The notes under the pieces: model-generated
The model's database searches: none
What the model was told of the DNA's origin: nothing
The model's input: only the letters and a program-made list of their open reading frames with translations
Source of the DNA: Dictyostelium firmibasis
Taxonomy: Eukaryota > Evosea > Eumycetozoa > Dictyosteliales > Dictyosteliaceae
Assembly (NCBI GenBank): GCA_036169595.1
Contig: CM069769.1
Span: 1,701,501 to 1,765,500 of the forward strand
Length of the DNA: 64,000 bases
Direction of reading: 5' to 3'
Translations under genes and position numbers: made by a program
Shown here: one piece after another, positions 44,822-55,696 of the stretch
Layout: each line of letters starts with the position of its first letter
Numbering within the stretch: position 1 is the first letter of the stretch

Positions 44822-45775
44822 TTTGAAATTTTCAGTTTATTATTAAAATTATACTATTAATAATAATTAAATTAATTAATTAATTTTTATAAAATTATAA
44901 AATAAAAAAAAATATTTAAATAAAAAAATAAGAAAAAAGTAAAATATTAAAATTTGTATAAATGTTTATTTATTTGTGGATATGTGTTAATTTTAATAAA
45001 ATTAAAAAAAAAAAAAAATTTAAAAAAAAAAAAAAAAAAATAATAATAACAATAATAAAAAAAAAAAAGAACCCTTTTTAAAAAATTGTTTTTTTTTTTT
45101 TTTTTCTTATTTAAATAATAATTATTAAAAAAAAAAAAAAAAAAAGGTGAATAAATCTTTTTCAATCTCAACAGAATTTTTTTTTTTTTATATAACCATC
45201 AAAGTGGGTTTCATTAAAATATAATTTTTATGTGTATGAATGGATATATTTAACCATCACTTTATTAAAATAAAATAAAAAAAGAATATATTTTTGGTGT
45301 GTGTGGAGAGGGGGGGGGGTGTGTGGTGGTTTGTTTTTTTTAAATTTTAAATTTTTTTTATTTTTTTAATAATTTTTTTTTTTAAAAAAAAGTTTTTTAT
45401 TGATTATAATCATTAAAATCAATCATGATTCGAGAGTCTCAGGTGGTATTTTTAGAAAAAAACTATAACTACCAATTTTTTCTATTTTTTTCTCTATTTT
45501 TTTCTATTTTTATTTTTTTTGCAAATTTTTAATTTTTTTTTTTTTAAAAATTTTTATTTGTGTGGTAAAATCATAACCCCAAACAATGTAATAATATGAC
45601 CATAATGAATTGTTCTCTTTTTTTTCATCGTTTTAACTTTCAAAAAAATTTAAAATTCCACCACCTAATAATTTCAAAATAAAAAAAGCTAAATATTATT
45701 ATTATTTTTTTTTATATTTTTTTATTAATTATTTTTATTTTTTTTGAGTGTATTATTTTATTTTTATAATTAAAC
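44822..45775. other. Spacer upstream of the actin-like gene
   Basis: Homopolymer-rich. The notable feature is a G/T-rich block at 45297-45331 (listed separately). It lies between two minus-strand genes, so it is the promoter side of the actin-like gene. Confidence 0.55.
45297..45331. promoter_or_regulatory. G/T-rich block resembling G-box (GBF) sites
   Basis: GGTGTGTGTGG, then a G10 run, then TGTGTGGTGG. Dictyostelium G-box-binding factor recognises GT-rich pairs of TGTG-type half sites. This block has two such groups about 15 bp apart, 476 bp upstream of the actin-like start codon. The assignment rests only on resemblance. Confidence 0.35.
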
Positions 45776-47553
45776 TTAATCAAGCTTTGAATATAATTTT
45801 TTAATCTCTGCTTCAAAATGTTTTTTAATTTCATGTCTTTTTAATTTGAATGATGGAGTCAATCTAATAAAAAAAATAATGAAAAAATTAAATTGTCAGT
45901 AAATATAATTATGCAAAATGATTAAAAAAAAGTGATAAAAAAATAAATACAAATTATTTTGATCAGAGAAGGCTTCTGGTGTTAAATGAATTGCTTTTGG
46001 AATTTCAAAACCGTGAAGACCAGATTTTTTGCAATTTTTAATGATATCATCCAATACCAATTTGTTGAATTCTTCATTTTTACAAATTTCTCCGAGGTCC
46101 TTGTCTGTTTTCTTTGAACCTGCCCATTCATGGCATGACTCTGGGTGTGGATGAATGATTGCAATGACGCATGATTTTTGTGATTCACCATAAATGCAAA
46201 CTTGTTCAACGTATTCACTCTTTACAACGATTGTTTCAATCTTTTCAACTGCAACATATTCACCTTGTGATAACTTAAAGATATTTTTCTTACGATCAAC
46301 TAAGGTTAGATAATGTATGTGTTAGAATATCATATTTTATCTATTATTAATATTATTATTATTTTTTTTTTTTTTAAAAAAAAAACTTTGGTTTAAATGA
46401 TACGAACTAATACTGAGACTACCATCACGATTCCAACGACCAATATCACCGGTGTGGAACCATCCATCTTTGAATTCATCTCTAGTTTTTTCATCATCCT
46501 TATAGTAACCACTTGAGATACTTGGGCCACGAAGACATACCTCACCAGTTTGAACCTCACCATTACTATCGTAACCCAATTCTGGTACATCAACCAATTT
46601 AATTTCATTACTGGCAAATGGTGGCCCAATTGTACCAACTGACTCATCATCTAATCTTTTACATGCGTCACCACCACAACCTTCACTTGCACCATAACCT
46701 TGAACAACACAACAACACATTACACTTTATTTTTTAAAAAAAAGAAAAAAAACTTGTTAACAATTTAAAATAAATAAATCATTATATAAATTTCAAACAT
46801 ACACTCTTAAAAATACTTCGGTATCAAAACTTAATGGAGCTGAACCAGATAGAATAACTCTAACTCTGCCACCCAATGCTTGTTTCACCTTTGAAAAAAA
46901 TACAAGATCCAAAATCTTTTCAATGATTGGTAATTTAAAGCCATGTTGAATTGATAGATACTTTAAATTGTAGGCGGCATTAAATAATGTACGAAGTGCA
47001 ACTGGTTTTTTGTTAATCTCTTTAAATACATTAGTTTTAATTCTTTCAAATACTATTTTTTTTGAGAAAAAAAAAAAAAAAAAAAAAGAGTTAGTGCAAT
47101 TATTTTTTTTGAATAAATAAATAAATGGATGAATAAAGGATTGTTCTTACCCCTTGGTACACCAATGAATAATGTTGGTGATAATTGTTTTACTTCAACT
47201 AAAATATTTGCGATATCGCCAGAGAAAATACCAATAGCAGCTCCGAAATGGAAAGCAGCCAAGATTACAACTCTTTCCAATACATGGGCATATGGTAAAT
47301 ATGAGTAATGAACATCAGTATCATAGACCTTTACGAAATCACTAACTGCACAAACAACTGATGTTAAATTCTTATGAGTGATCATAACACCTTTTGGTGG
47401 TCCAGTTGTACCGCTTGTATACATAATAGTTGTTAACGTATCTTGAGTTGGTGGTGTATGTTTATGTTTACCATTTGCTTCTTTGCCCTATAAAAAATAA
47501 AAATTAAATAAATAAATAAATAAATAAATAAAAATTAATTTTAATATTAATTT

Positions 47554-47587
<34 letters not shown>

Positions 47588-48584
47588 CATAAGGCAACAA
47601 CTACCTTTTTCATAATTTCATCATAAGTATATAAGGTTACACCCAATTCTTTAGCAGTGTTATAATATTCTTTATCAATTGGATCAAAACATATGATAGT
47701 TTTTAAAATCTTTACATGTTTGGCAATATCTAATGTCTTTTGTAAAGTGTCAGCAGAACAAAATGCTAAACCAATCTCAGCGTGTTCAGTTACATATGCT
47801 AAACTTTCAACACCTAATGTTTCATAAAATGAAACGATACAATTTGATTGAAGAAAACTTGCACTATGAACAATTAACCATTCCAATCTATTCTTACTAA
47901 AAATACCAACTTTACTTTTCTAAAGAAAAATAAAATAAAACAAAATAAAATAAAATAAATTAATACCACAATTATTAGAAAAGTGTGATTATCTATATTA
48001 ATTTTAAAAGACACATACTGGCTTCAAACCAATTTCGCATAAACCTTGTTGAAGAAGTTCACATCTTTCCAAATAGGTATTATAACTAATCCATTGAAAA
48101 TCACCTAAATTACCATTTGAATCTTTCTTTCTTTCTCCAAAACATTTTCTTTCTCCATATTTTTTACATGATTTCCTGATTTATCCAAAAAAAAAAAAAA
48201 TTAAAAAAATTTAAAATAAAAGGTAAAAATGATGGTGAGTAAAACCATATATAAAAACCCAAAGGAATAAAAAAAAAAAAAAAAAAACATACACCAAAGA
48301 ATCATAAAGAGTATAAATCTCATCATCTTCTAAAAATGAAATTAAATGATCAGAACATGCTGAAGTTCTTCTTATTCTACCTCCGTTTTCTGGTTTTTCA
48401 CCAATTTCTACCGTTTGACCAAATGGATGTTTACGTTTCCTTTAAATAAAATTTATTTGATTAATCATTAGGGGGATTATAGAGAAAAAAAAAAGGATTT
48501 AATTAATAATTACCAATTAAAAGCTAATAAACCTGATACAACCAATAAACCAACTGCTAACCAATTGTTTATCATTTTTTGCAT
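45776..48584 (-). CDS. Long-chain fatty acid-CoA ligase (Fcs family)
   Basis: Activates long-chain fatty acids to acyl-CoA (ATP to AMP). Nine exons on the minus strand: 48584-48514, 48439-48293, 48175-48019, 47919-47605, 47487-47151, 47052-46803, 46724-46408, 46299-45951 and 45863-45776, total about 676 residues. An N-terminal anchor helix (NWLAVGLLVVSGLLAF) is followed by RKHPFGQTVEIGEKPENGG. The AMP-binding motif is YTSGTTGPPKG near residue 253. Other marks are YGASEGCGG, GWFHTGDIGRW and the signature IDRKKNIFKLSQGEYVAVEKIE. D. discoideum has fcsA and fcsB; which one this is cannot be settled here. The intron after exon 7 needs a GTTCGT donor, unlike the GTAAGT/GTATGT used elsewhere; the alternative would lose the conserved SIIDRKK reading. 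Confidence 0.9.
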
Positions 48585-49154
48585 AAATATAATTTGAAAA
48601 ATATTTATTCTCTTTTTATTTTTTCTATTATTATTATTGTTATTTTATTTATTTTTTTTTTTTTGTTTTTTTTAATTTGAAAAATTTTAAAAAAAAAGCT
48701 ATTAAATTTACAGATAATAGATAATACAATTGCTTTAAAATTTAAATAACAACTCTATGAACAACAATTTTATAAATGAAAAAAAATTGCAAATTTTGAA
48801 TTATTAAAAAATAAAAAAAAATTAATAAAAATAAAAATTAAAAAAAAAAAAAAAAAAAAATGAAAATGTGTGATTCCAATAATTTATAAATAATTAAATT
48901 AAATTAATGAACAATTATTATAAATTTTTGTGTGAAAAATGAAAAAAAAAAAAAAAAAACAAAAAAACAAAAAAATAAAAAAATAAAAAAATAAAAAAGG
49001 GAAAACGAAAAAAACATCAATCAACTTTTAAATTATTCTTTGTATTATTTGTTAATTTCCCAAATGTTGCGATAAAACAACCATTTATGGTTTGTAACTG
49101 ATGTCATAAAATTTCTCCTAATTCGAAATTCGAGCAGGTGTTTTTTTCAAAAAT

Positions 49155-49194
<40 letters not shown>

Positions 49195-49573
49195 AAAACC
49201 CAACACTTAAAAAAAGGTTGTAAAATAGTCATCAAAGATATATATATATGGAGTTTGTACAAATATAATTTTTTATTTTATTTTTTCACTTTTTTTTTTT
49301 TTATGAAAAAAAAAAAAAAAAAAAATATGTGCGTATCACACATATGGTTTTACATTTTAATGATTGACTGAAATTTTATATTATGATTATTTGCAATTAT
49401 TTTATTATTACTGTTGATTATTTATTTCTTATTACTAATTATTTGTTTATTTGTTTATCTATTTTTTTTTTTTGAGGTTGATTTACTATTTTTATTTTTT
49501 CATTTTTTTTTTTTTTTTTTTTTACTTTTTTATTTCTAAAGAAACCAAAAAAAAAATAAAGGGTTTATGGTTT
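48585..49573. other. Spacer between the acyl-CoA ligase and proteasome beta-2 genes
   Basis: Homopolymers (A and T runs to 40 bp). A mixed patch at 49040-49140 has no coding or RNA signal I could see. Confidence 0.55.
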
Positions 49574-50167
49574 CTATTGTGGGGCATTAAAAGGTAAAAT
49601 TTTAATACCTTCAGCTGAAACAAATTTAAGGGTGTATTTCCCAGAGACTAAGAAACGAGTTTTTAATTCAGTAGTACATAAATTCATTAAATTGATACCT
49701 TCTTCGAGGGAAAGATCACATTTGTGATGACGATCCAATAAACCCAATAAGAAATAACTTGCATAGCCGTGACAACCGAAATTCAACTTTTGTAATGATC
49801 CTAAATAATCCATATAATAGAGTGATGCACCACCCTCGACCTCTTTGTCATAACCAGCCAAAATTAAATTGATAGAGTATGGATGACTTCTGATGGAGGT
49901 TGCCAATTCATTACGAATAAAATTTGCTGCTGCTGGTGTTGACATTGGATAACCGTTACGAAGAGAGTATAATTTAATATTCTTTGATATATATTCAGTG
50001 AATTGAACACGATCACCAGCTTCACCGGCTGATAATAATAATTTATGTCCATCAATCTCTAAAATTTTATCTTCATCATCTTTCATCTTTACAATCGAAT
50101 GGTTAACTGATGAATCAGCTAAACATAATACTCCACCTTTTACTTTAAATGCTAATAATGTCTCCAT
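49574..50167 (-). CDS. psmB2: Proteasome subunit beta type-2
   Basis: Non-catalytic beta-ring subunit (beta4) of the 20S proteasome. Single exon, 197 residues, matching the family length. Conserved blocks include SSVNHSIVKMKDDEDKILEI, LLLSAGEAGDRVQFTEYISKNIKLYSLRNGY, AANFIRNELATSIRSHPYSINLILAGYD, GGASLYYMDYLGSLQKLNFGCHGYAS and RFLVSGKYTLKFVSAEGI. The N-terminus is METLLAFKV with no catalytic Thr after processing, as expected for this subunit. The start is fixed by alignment with other PSMB2 proteins. Confidence 0.95.
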   Translation of the reverse strand: METLLAFKVKGGVLCLADSSVNHSIVKMKDDEDKILEIDGHKLLLSAGEAGDRVQFTEYISKNIKLYSLRNGYPMSTPAAANFIRNELATSIRSHPYSINLILAGYDKEVEGGASLYYMDYLGSLQKLNFGCHGYASYFLLGLLDRHHKCDLSLEEGINLMNLCTTELKTRFLVSGKYTLKFVSAEGIKILPFNAPQ

Positions 50168-50756
50168 TCTTTAATTTATATGAAAAAAAAAATATTTGTA
50201 TGTGTGTAATTTAATAAAAAAAATTTTTTAATTTTAAAAAAAAAAAAAAAAAAAATTAATTGAACTGAAAAAAAAAAAAATTGAAAAAAATTAAAAAAAA
50301 AAAAAAAAATTAATTTTTAAACTGTGATGTTCACAAAAAAAAAAAAAAAAAAAATTCCAATTAAAAAAAAAAAAAAATAATAATTTAATTCTGAAAAAAT
50401 ATACAATTAAAGAAAAAAAAAAAAAAAAAAAATTTACAATATACAACCAAACTCGAGCTGTAATAATTTTTTTTTTTTCCTCAGAAATTTTATAACCTAA
50501 AAAAAAAAATAAAAAAAATAAAAAAACTTCCATAAATTTTTTTTACATATTTCTATATATACATATATTTATTTTTATTTTTATTTTTTATTTTATTTTA
50601 TTTTATTTTTTTAAAAAAAAAACAAAAAAAAAAAAAGATACAGAAAAAAAAGAAAAAGAAAAAGAGATAGAGAAAAAGATTAAGAAAAAAACAATTTAAA
50701 AAAACAGAAAGAATAATAGAAAAAATATGGGTTTTTTATTTTTTTTTATAACTTAC
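50168..50756. other. Spacer upstream of psmB2
   Basis: Nearly pure A and T runs, plus an AAAGAAAAAGA block at 50640-50710. No gene. Confidence 0.6.
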
Positions 50757-51110
50757 ATGTGATTACAATGGTGGTGTATCTTCCTCCTTTATGTTGAAAA
50801 TAGGTTCATTCTCAACTTCAAATTTTGAGTTATTTTAGTTGCCAATAATACTGGTTTTTCTTCAAAAGTGGTACAATAGCCAAATTTTTTGGTAATTAAA
50901 ACCAACCAAGAAACTTTTTCCTAATTTATTTGTTGAAATATTTCGAAAAAAATGGTAAGAAAGTTCAAGGGTATAGTTTTTTTTTTTTCGAAAATGAAGA
51001 TGAACACTTCCTCCTTTTTCCCCTATATATGGACGTTTTGTATTATGGTAGTCATTAACTTTTTATTTGGATAATAAAAATAAAGATTTACTCAACGCAA
51101 GCATCTTGGA
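50757..51110 (-). pseudogene. Candidate decayed host gene
   Basis: Non-repetitive sequence in a homopolymer desert. Minus-strand frames look protein-like but shift: NDYHNTKRPYIGEKGGSVHLHF (about 51050-50985), KFGYCTTFEEKPVLLATKIT (about 50888-50829), then KFEVENEPIFNIKEEDTPPL and stop (about 50823-50760). No single frame or pair of splice sites links them, so a broken gene is more likely than an intact one. The family is not recognised. Confidence 0.35.
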
Positions 51111-51698
51111 TTTAAATTTTACATGGCCTAAAAAAAAAAGGTGATCTGTTAAAGCTTTATAAAATGTAGCTCTTTACTAAAAAATAATAAAATTTGGCAG
51201 AAAACTAATTATTCAATACATTCTGTAATCCTTTTACATTAAAGTATCAACAAAAAAAAAAAAAAACACAAATTTTTTTTTCAAAAAAACGAAATTTGTT
51301 GGCATCTTAATCTTAGTTATTTTTTTTTATTTTTTTTTTTTAAAATTTAAAAAATAGAATTTCGGTTTTTTTTTTTTTTTATAGGTAATATTAAGGTTAA
51401 GATGCCAGCAAAAGAATTGATTTCATCACCCATGGAATTAAAGAATTTTTTTTTTTTTTTAATTTTTTTAATTTTTCATTTTTATTTAAAATTTTTTTTG
51501 ATCGTTTTATTGATTTTTTTTTTTTTCAAAATTTTGCATTTCACTCCCATTCGTTTTTTTTTTTTTTTTTCATTAAAAACTTATTTGTGTTTAATTAATT
51601 AATAATTTATTTGAATACTTAAAAAAGGAAAAAAATTCTAAAATTAGAATTATTAAATATTACTAAATAAACCAAATAAATATAAAAACAAAGATAAA

Positions 51699-51876
51699 AT
51701 GGGTGGTGATCATGGACACAGTCATGGAGACGAAGGAGGTTCATTTTACGTTCATTTAATTGCAGGTGCAGCAGCTGGTTTTGCAGAACATTGCGGAATG
51801 TATCCAATTGATACTATTAAGGTAAGTTCTATTTTATTAAGATCGCATTGAAACTTAATCTTGGAAAGTCCTAAAG

Positions 51877-51909
<33 letters not shown>

Positions 51910-52865
51910 AAAATACCAACCTAAATCCAATCATGATTATACATTGTATAATAAATATTAGACTCATATTCAAGCAATTAAACCTGGTATGACACAATCA
52001 TCATCATTACAAATAACCAAACATATTATACAACAACATGGTGTAACTGGTTTATTTAGAGGGTTGACAGCAGTTGCCGCAGGTGCTGCTCCATCTCATG
52101 CTGTACATTTTTCAATATACGAATTACTTAAATTTAAATTCATTGGCTCTGATGAAGATCATCATCCAGTTAAAGTTGGTATTGCAGGTGCTATTGCAAC
52201 TGTAAGTATTGGTTTTTTTTTTTTATAATTTTTCAATTTAATCTAATTAATGTATATAATTCTAATAGATATTTTTTTTTTTTTTTTGTTTTATTATTTA
52301 GATGACAAGTGAAGCAGTTGCATCACCAATGGATGTAGTTAAACAAAGATTACAATTACAAATAACAGATTATAAAGGATTAACAGATTGTACAAAGAGA
52401 ATTTGGGTGAAGGAAGGTATTAGAGGTTTCTATTCAGGTTATACTACAACATTGGTTATGAATGTACCATACAACATTGTATATTTTGCATCATATGAAA
52501 GTTTGAAAAAGATAATTCACCCATGGTTTAATAATAAAAATCAATCAGAGAGATCCTATCAATTAATTGATAATTTAGTTGCTGGTGGTGGTGCTGGTAT
52601 GTTAGCAGCTGCAGTAACAAATCCATTTGATGTAGTTAAAACTAGACTTCAAACTCAATCGGATTTAATTGCAAGTTCTGCAATCAATTCCGCTCATACA
52701 ATTAAACGTTATGGTGGTATGATGGATGCAATGAAAACAATTTGGGTTGAAGAAGGTATGGAAGGTTACTTAAGAGGTATGAAACCAAGAATGGTTTTCC
52801 ATTCAATGAGTTCTGCTATAGTTTGGTCTGTTTATGAATATTTCAAATTTATTCTTGGAGAATAA
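51699..52865 (+). CDS. mcfF: Mitoferrin-type mitochondrial carrier
   Basis: Inner-membrane carrier importing iron into mitochondria. Exons 51699-51821, 51962-52201 and 52302-52865 give 308 residues, the usual carrier length. Three tandem carrier units carry the Px[DE]xx[KR] motifs PIDTIK, PMDVVK and PFDVVK. The N-terminus is His-rich (MGGDHGHSHGDEGG), followed by [30 protein letters not shown], typical of mitoferrins (compare EH..MYPVDSVKTR). APSHAVHFSIYE and MNVPYNIVYFASYE also fit. The D. discoideum mitoferrin is named mcfF. Exon junctions are all in phase 0. Confidence 0.9.
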
Positions 52866-52958
52866 ATTTAAAAAAAAAAAAAAAATTAAACAAAAAAAAA
52901 AAAAAAAAAAAACTAAAGAAATCAAATTATTTAAAAAAAAAATCATCAATTAAGTTTG

Positions 52959-53212
<254 letters not shown>

Positions 53213-53555
53213 TTTATTTTTATTCTTTATAATCTTCATCTGGATTACCAGAATTTAAATCTTAAACTGCATCTAAATTTTTTCATATGATTCGCTGTTG
53301 GTGTCTTTGTTTTGAAAAAAAAAAAAAAGAAAAAAAAAAAAATTTTGTAATCAATATTAATAATTTTTTTTTTTTTGTCTTTAAAAGGAATTTATTTTTT
53401 GAAAAAAATAAAAATTAATTTAGTTAAACATTTTTTGGAATTTTATATCAAATAATACACCAAATGTAACGTTTTCGATAATTACTATTAAATTATTTAA
53501 AAAAAATTTTAAATTCTTTTTATTTTTATATATACTATTAAAAAGTTGAAAAGTT

Positions 53556-53885
53556 TTAGCTTGGATTTAAAAAATTATCAATACTCTTATCTAATTCTAT
53601 ATTACGTTGTTCATCTGTAATAATGTTTGTATTATCAAAACTTGTATCTATTAAAGTATTATTACTATTATTTAAAATATCAATATTATTTGGTTTTGTA
53701 TTATTATTATTATTATTATTTCTTAATGTTGGTGTTAAACTTGCACTTGGAGAGGACGCTGAAACTGTAAGTGGTTGAGTTACAGATATTTTATTTCCTA
53801 TTTGTATTCCTGCAGGTGTTGGCGATTTATTGGGTGTAAGTGAAGAAGTTGATGATTTTAATGAGGTTGTTGTTGATTGTTGTTC

Positions 53886-53925
<40 letters not shown>

Positions 53926-54309
53926 AATAGTAGTAGTTGTTTTGATTGTAACATATAGGTATTTAATGAAAAATAACTATCTTCCTCTTCAGAGATACCT
54001 TCATCGAATGGTTTCTTCTTTGATGATAATTTATCGAATTGTGAATCTAATTCATCTAAAAAGTTTGTTGGTGATTGTGGTTGATTTTTTGTATCTGTGG
54101 ATTGATTAAACATTCCTTTGGATACTACTTGAATGTGTGTAAAATAAATCTTCCAAAATTTTTCATCATTCATCACTGATGGACACATTTGAAATCTTAA
54201 ATCATTTAATGGTTTAACTATTTCTAATATCTTTTCTACATGTTTTTTTTGAATTTTTGTCATTTTAAGTGCTAAATAATAGTATATACAATTAATTGGT
54301 TGGTGGTCA

Positions 54310-54355
<46 letters not shown>

Positions 54356-54531
54356 ATACAAGGATCTTTTAAAGTTTGAAAAGGAAAATCTTTAAAAGAT
54401 TCAGGGAATTTAGATATATTATCAACTAATTGTATTAACTCTTCTGTAATTCCTAATTCCTCTCTTTCTTTAGTTTCTTCATCATCATTATTTATTACTG
54501 GTGCCCATATCTTTTTAAATGCATTTAACAT
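53556..54531 (-). CDS. BSD-domain protein
   Basis: Two exons (54531-54360, 54271-53556) give 295 residues. The N-terminal part begins MLNAFKKIWAPVINNDDEET, followed by a conserved FPESFKDFPFQTLKDP segment. A BSD domain lies at about residues 60-105, ending in the signature FW-x2-YF (NDEKFWKIYFTHIQ). The architecture resembles SYAP1/BSDC1-type cytosolic proteins rather than TFIIH p62. The C-terminal half is disordered: a Gln run, Ser/Thr-rich stretches and an Asn-rich tail, ending SIDNFLNPS. The intron sits between DP and SLKMTK and is filled by poly(A). Function is unknown. Confidence 0.8.
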
Positions 54532-55036
54532 TTTATTCTATTTATTTGATATTTGTTTCTCTCTTTTTTTATTAGAATAAATATCTTTGGCGTCTATAAA
54601 TAAAATAATGTGAAAATTAGTTTTATATATCTTATTTTGAAATTAAAAAACAAAAAAAAAAAAAAAAAAAAAAAATTATTTTAAATTTTTATTTTTTAAT
54701 TTTTCAATTTTGGAAAAAAAAATAAAAATTAAAAAAAATAATTATAAAAAAAAAAAGAAATCATATAGAAATAGGAAAAAAAAAAAACAAATAAATAAAT
54801 AAATAAGAGGAGGGTGTTATCTTTTATTTTTTCAATTTTTTTTATTTTTTTATTTTTTTGTATTATTTATTGATTTAAGGAATGATAGACACCTATTTTT
54901 ATTTTTTATTTTTTGAGTTTTTTGTTCGTTTTTTTTAATTTTTAAAAAAAATTTCAAGAAAAATAAAAAATTCAAAAACGAGTGTTTTTTTTTTTAGTAA
55001 ACAACCCCTGTATATATAAATAAAAAAAATAAAAAA
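54532..55036. other. Divergent spacer between BSD gene and the small basic gene
   Basis: AT homopolymers; must contain two start regions. No RNA gene or further exon was seen. Confidence 0.55.
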
Positions 55037-55435
55037 ATGGTAACTATTTCATAATTATTATTAAATACATTAGTTTTTTTTTTATTTTAAAAAAATTTCT
55101 TTTAAGATTAATTTCTAAATAATTAATGAATGTAATAGGCAAAAAAGAATTCATTAGCAGCACGTAAGAAACAGCACGCAGCTGATCTTGCAAAAGAAAA
55201 AAGAGAAACAGAAAAAGCAGAAATTAAAAGACAAAGAAGAATACAAAAGAGAAAGGTAAAAGGACAAATAAATAGATAAATAAGAAAAAATAGTTTTTGG
55301 ATTATTAATATATTTTTTTTAAAAAAAAAATAGGTTGAGGAAGAAAAAGTAAATAAAATTGTTTATGATGAAGTTGAGGATGAGGGAAATAAAAGAGGAA
55401 GAAAGAAAGTTAGACGTGAAGTTATGGAGGAATAA
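55037..55435 (+). CDS. Small basic coiled-coil protein, 73 residues, ATG-only first coding exon
   Basis: Exon 1 codes only the start codon (55037-55039) before a GTAACT donor. Exons 2 (55139-55255) and 3 (55334-55435) complete MAKKNSLAARKKQHAADLAK...VEEEKVNKIVYDEVEDEGNK..., ending RREVMEE. It is rich in Lys, Arg and Glu and predicted as one long helix, with nuclear-localisation-like RKKVRR. Both introns end in AATAG and join in phase 0. The frame of exons 2 and 3 has no other upstream ATG, which supports this structure. I do not recognise a family; a nucleolar or ribosome-associated role is possible but unproved. Confidence 0.65.
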
Positions 55436-55611
55436 AAAAATAAAATAAAATAAAATAAATCACTTTTAAATATAAATATTTTTTTTATTTTTTTTATCTA
55501 ACCAAAACGAAACATTTTGGAATGTTATTTTAAAAAGGTTAAAAAAAAAAAGAAAGTAAAAAACATCTTAAGACGAAAGAATAGGATTAGAAATAGTTAT
55601 TATTTTATTAT

Positions 55612-55647
<36 letters not shown>

Positions 55648-55696
55648 GAATGACAGTCTTTGATTTAAAAGAGAAAATAATATTCAAAGAATAAAA

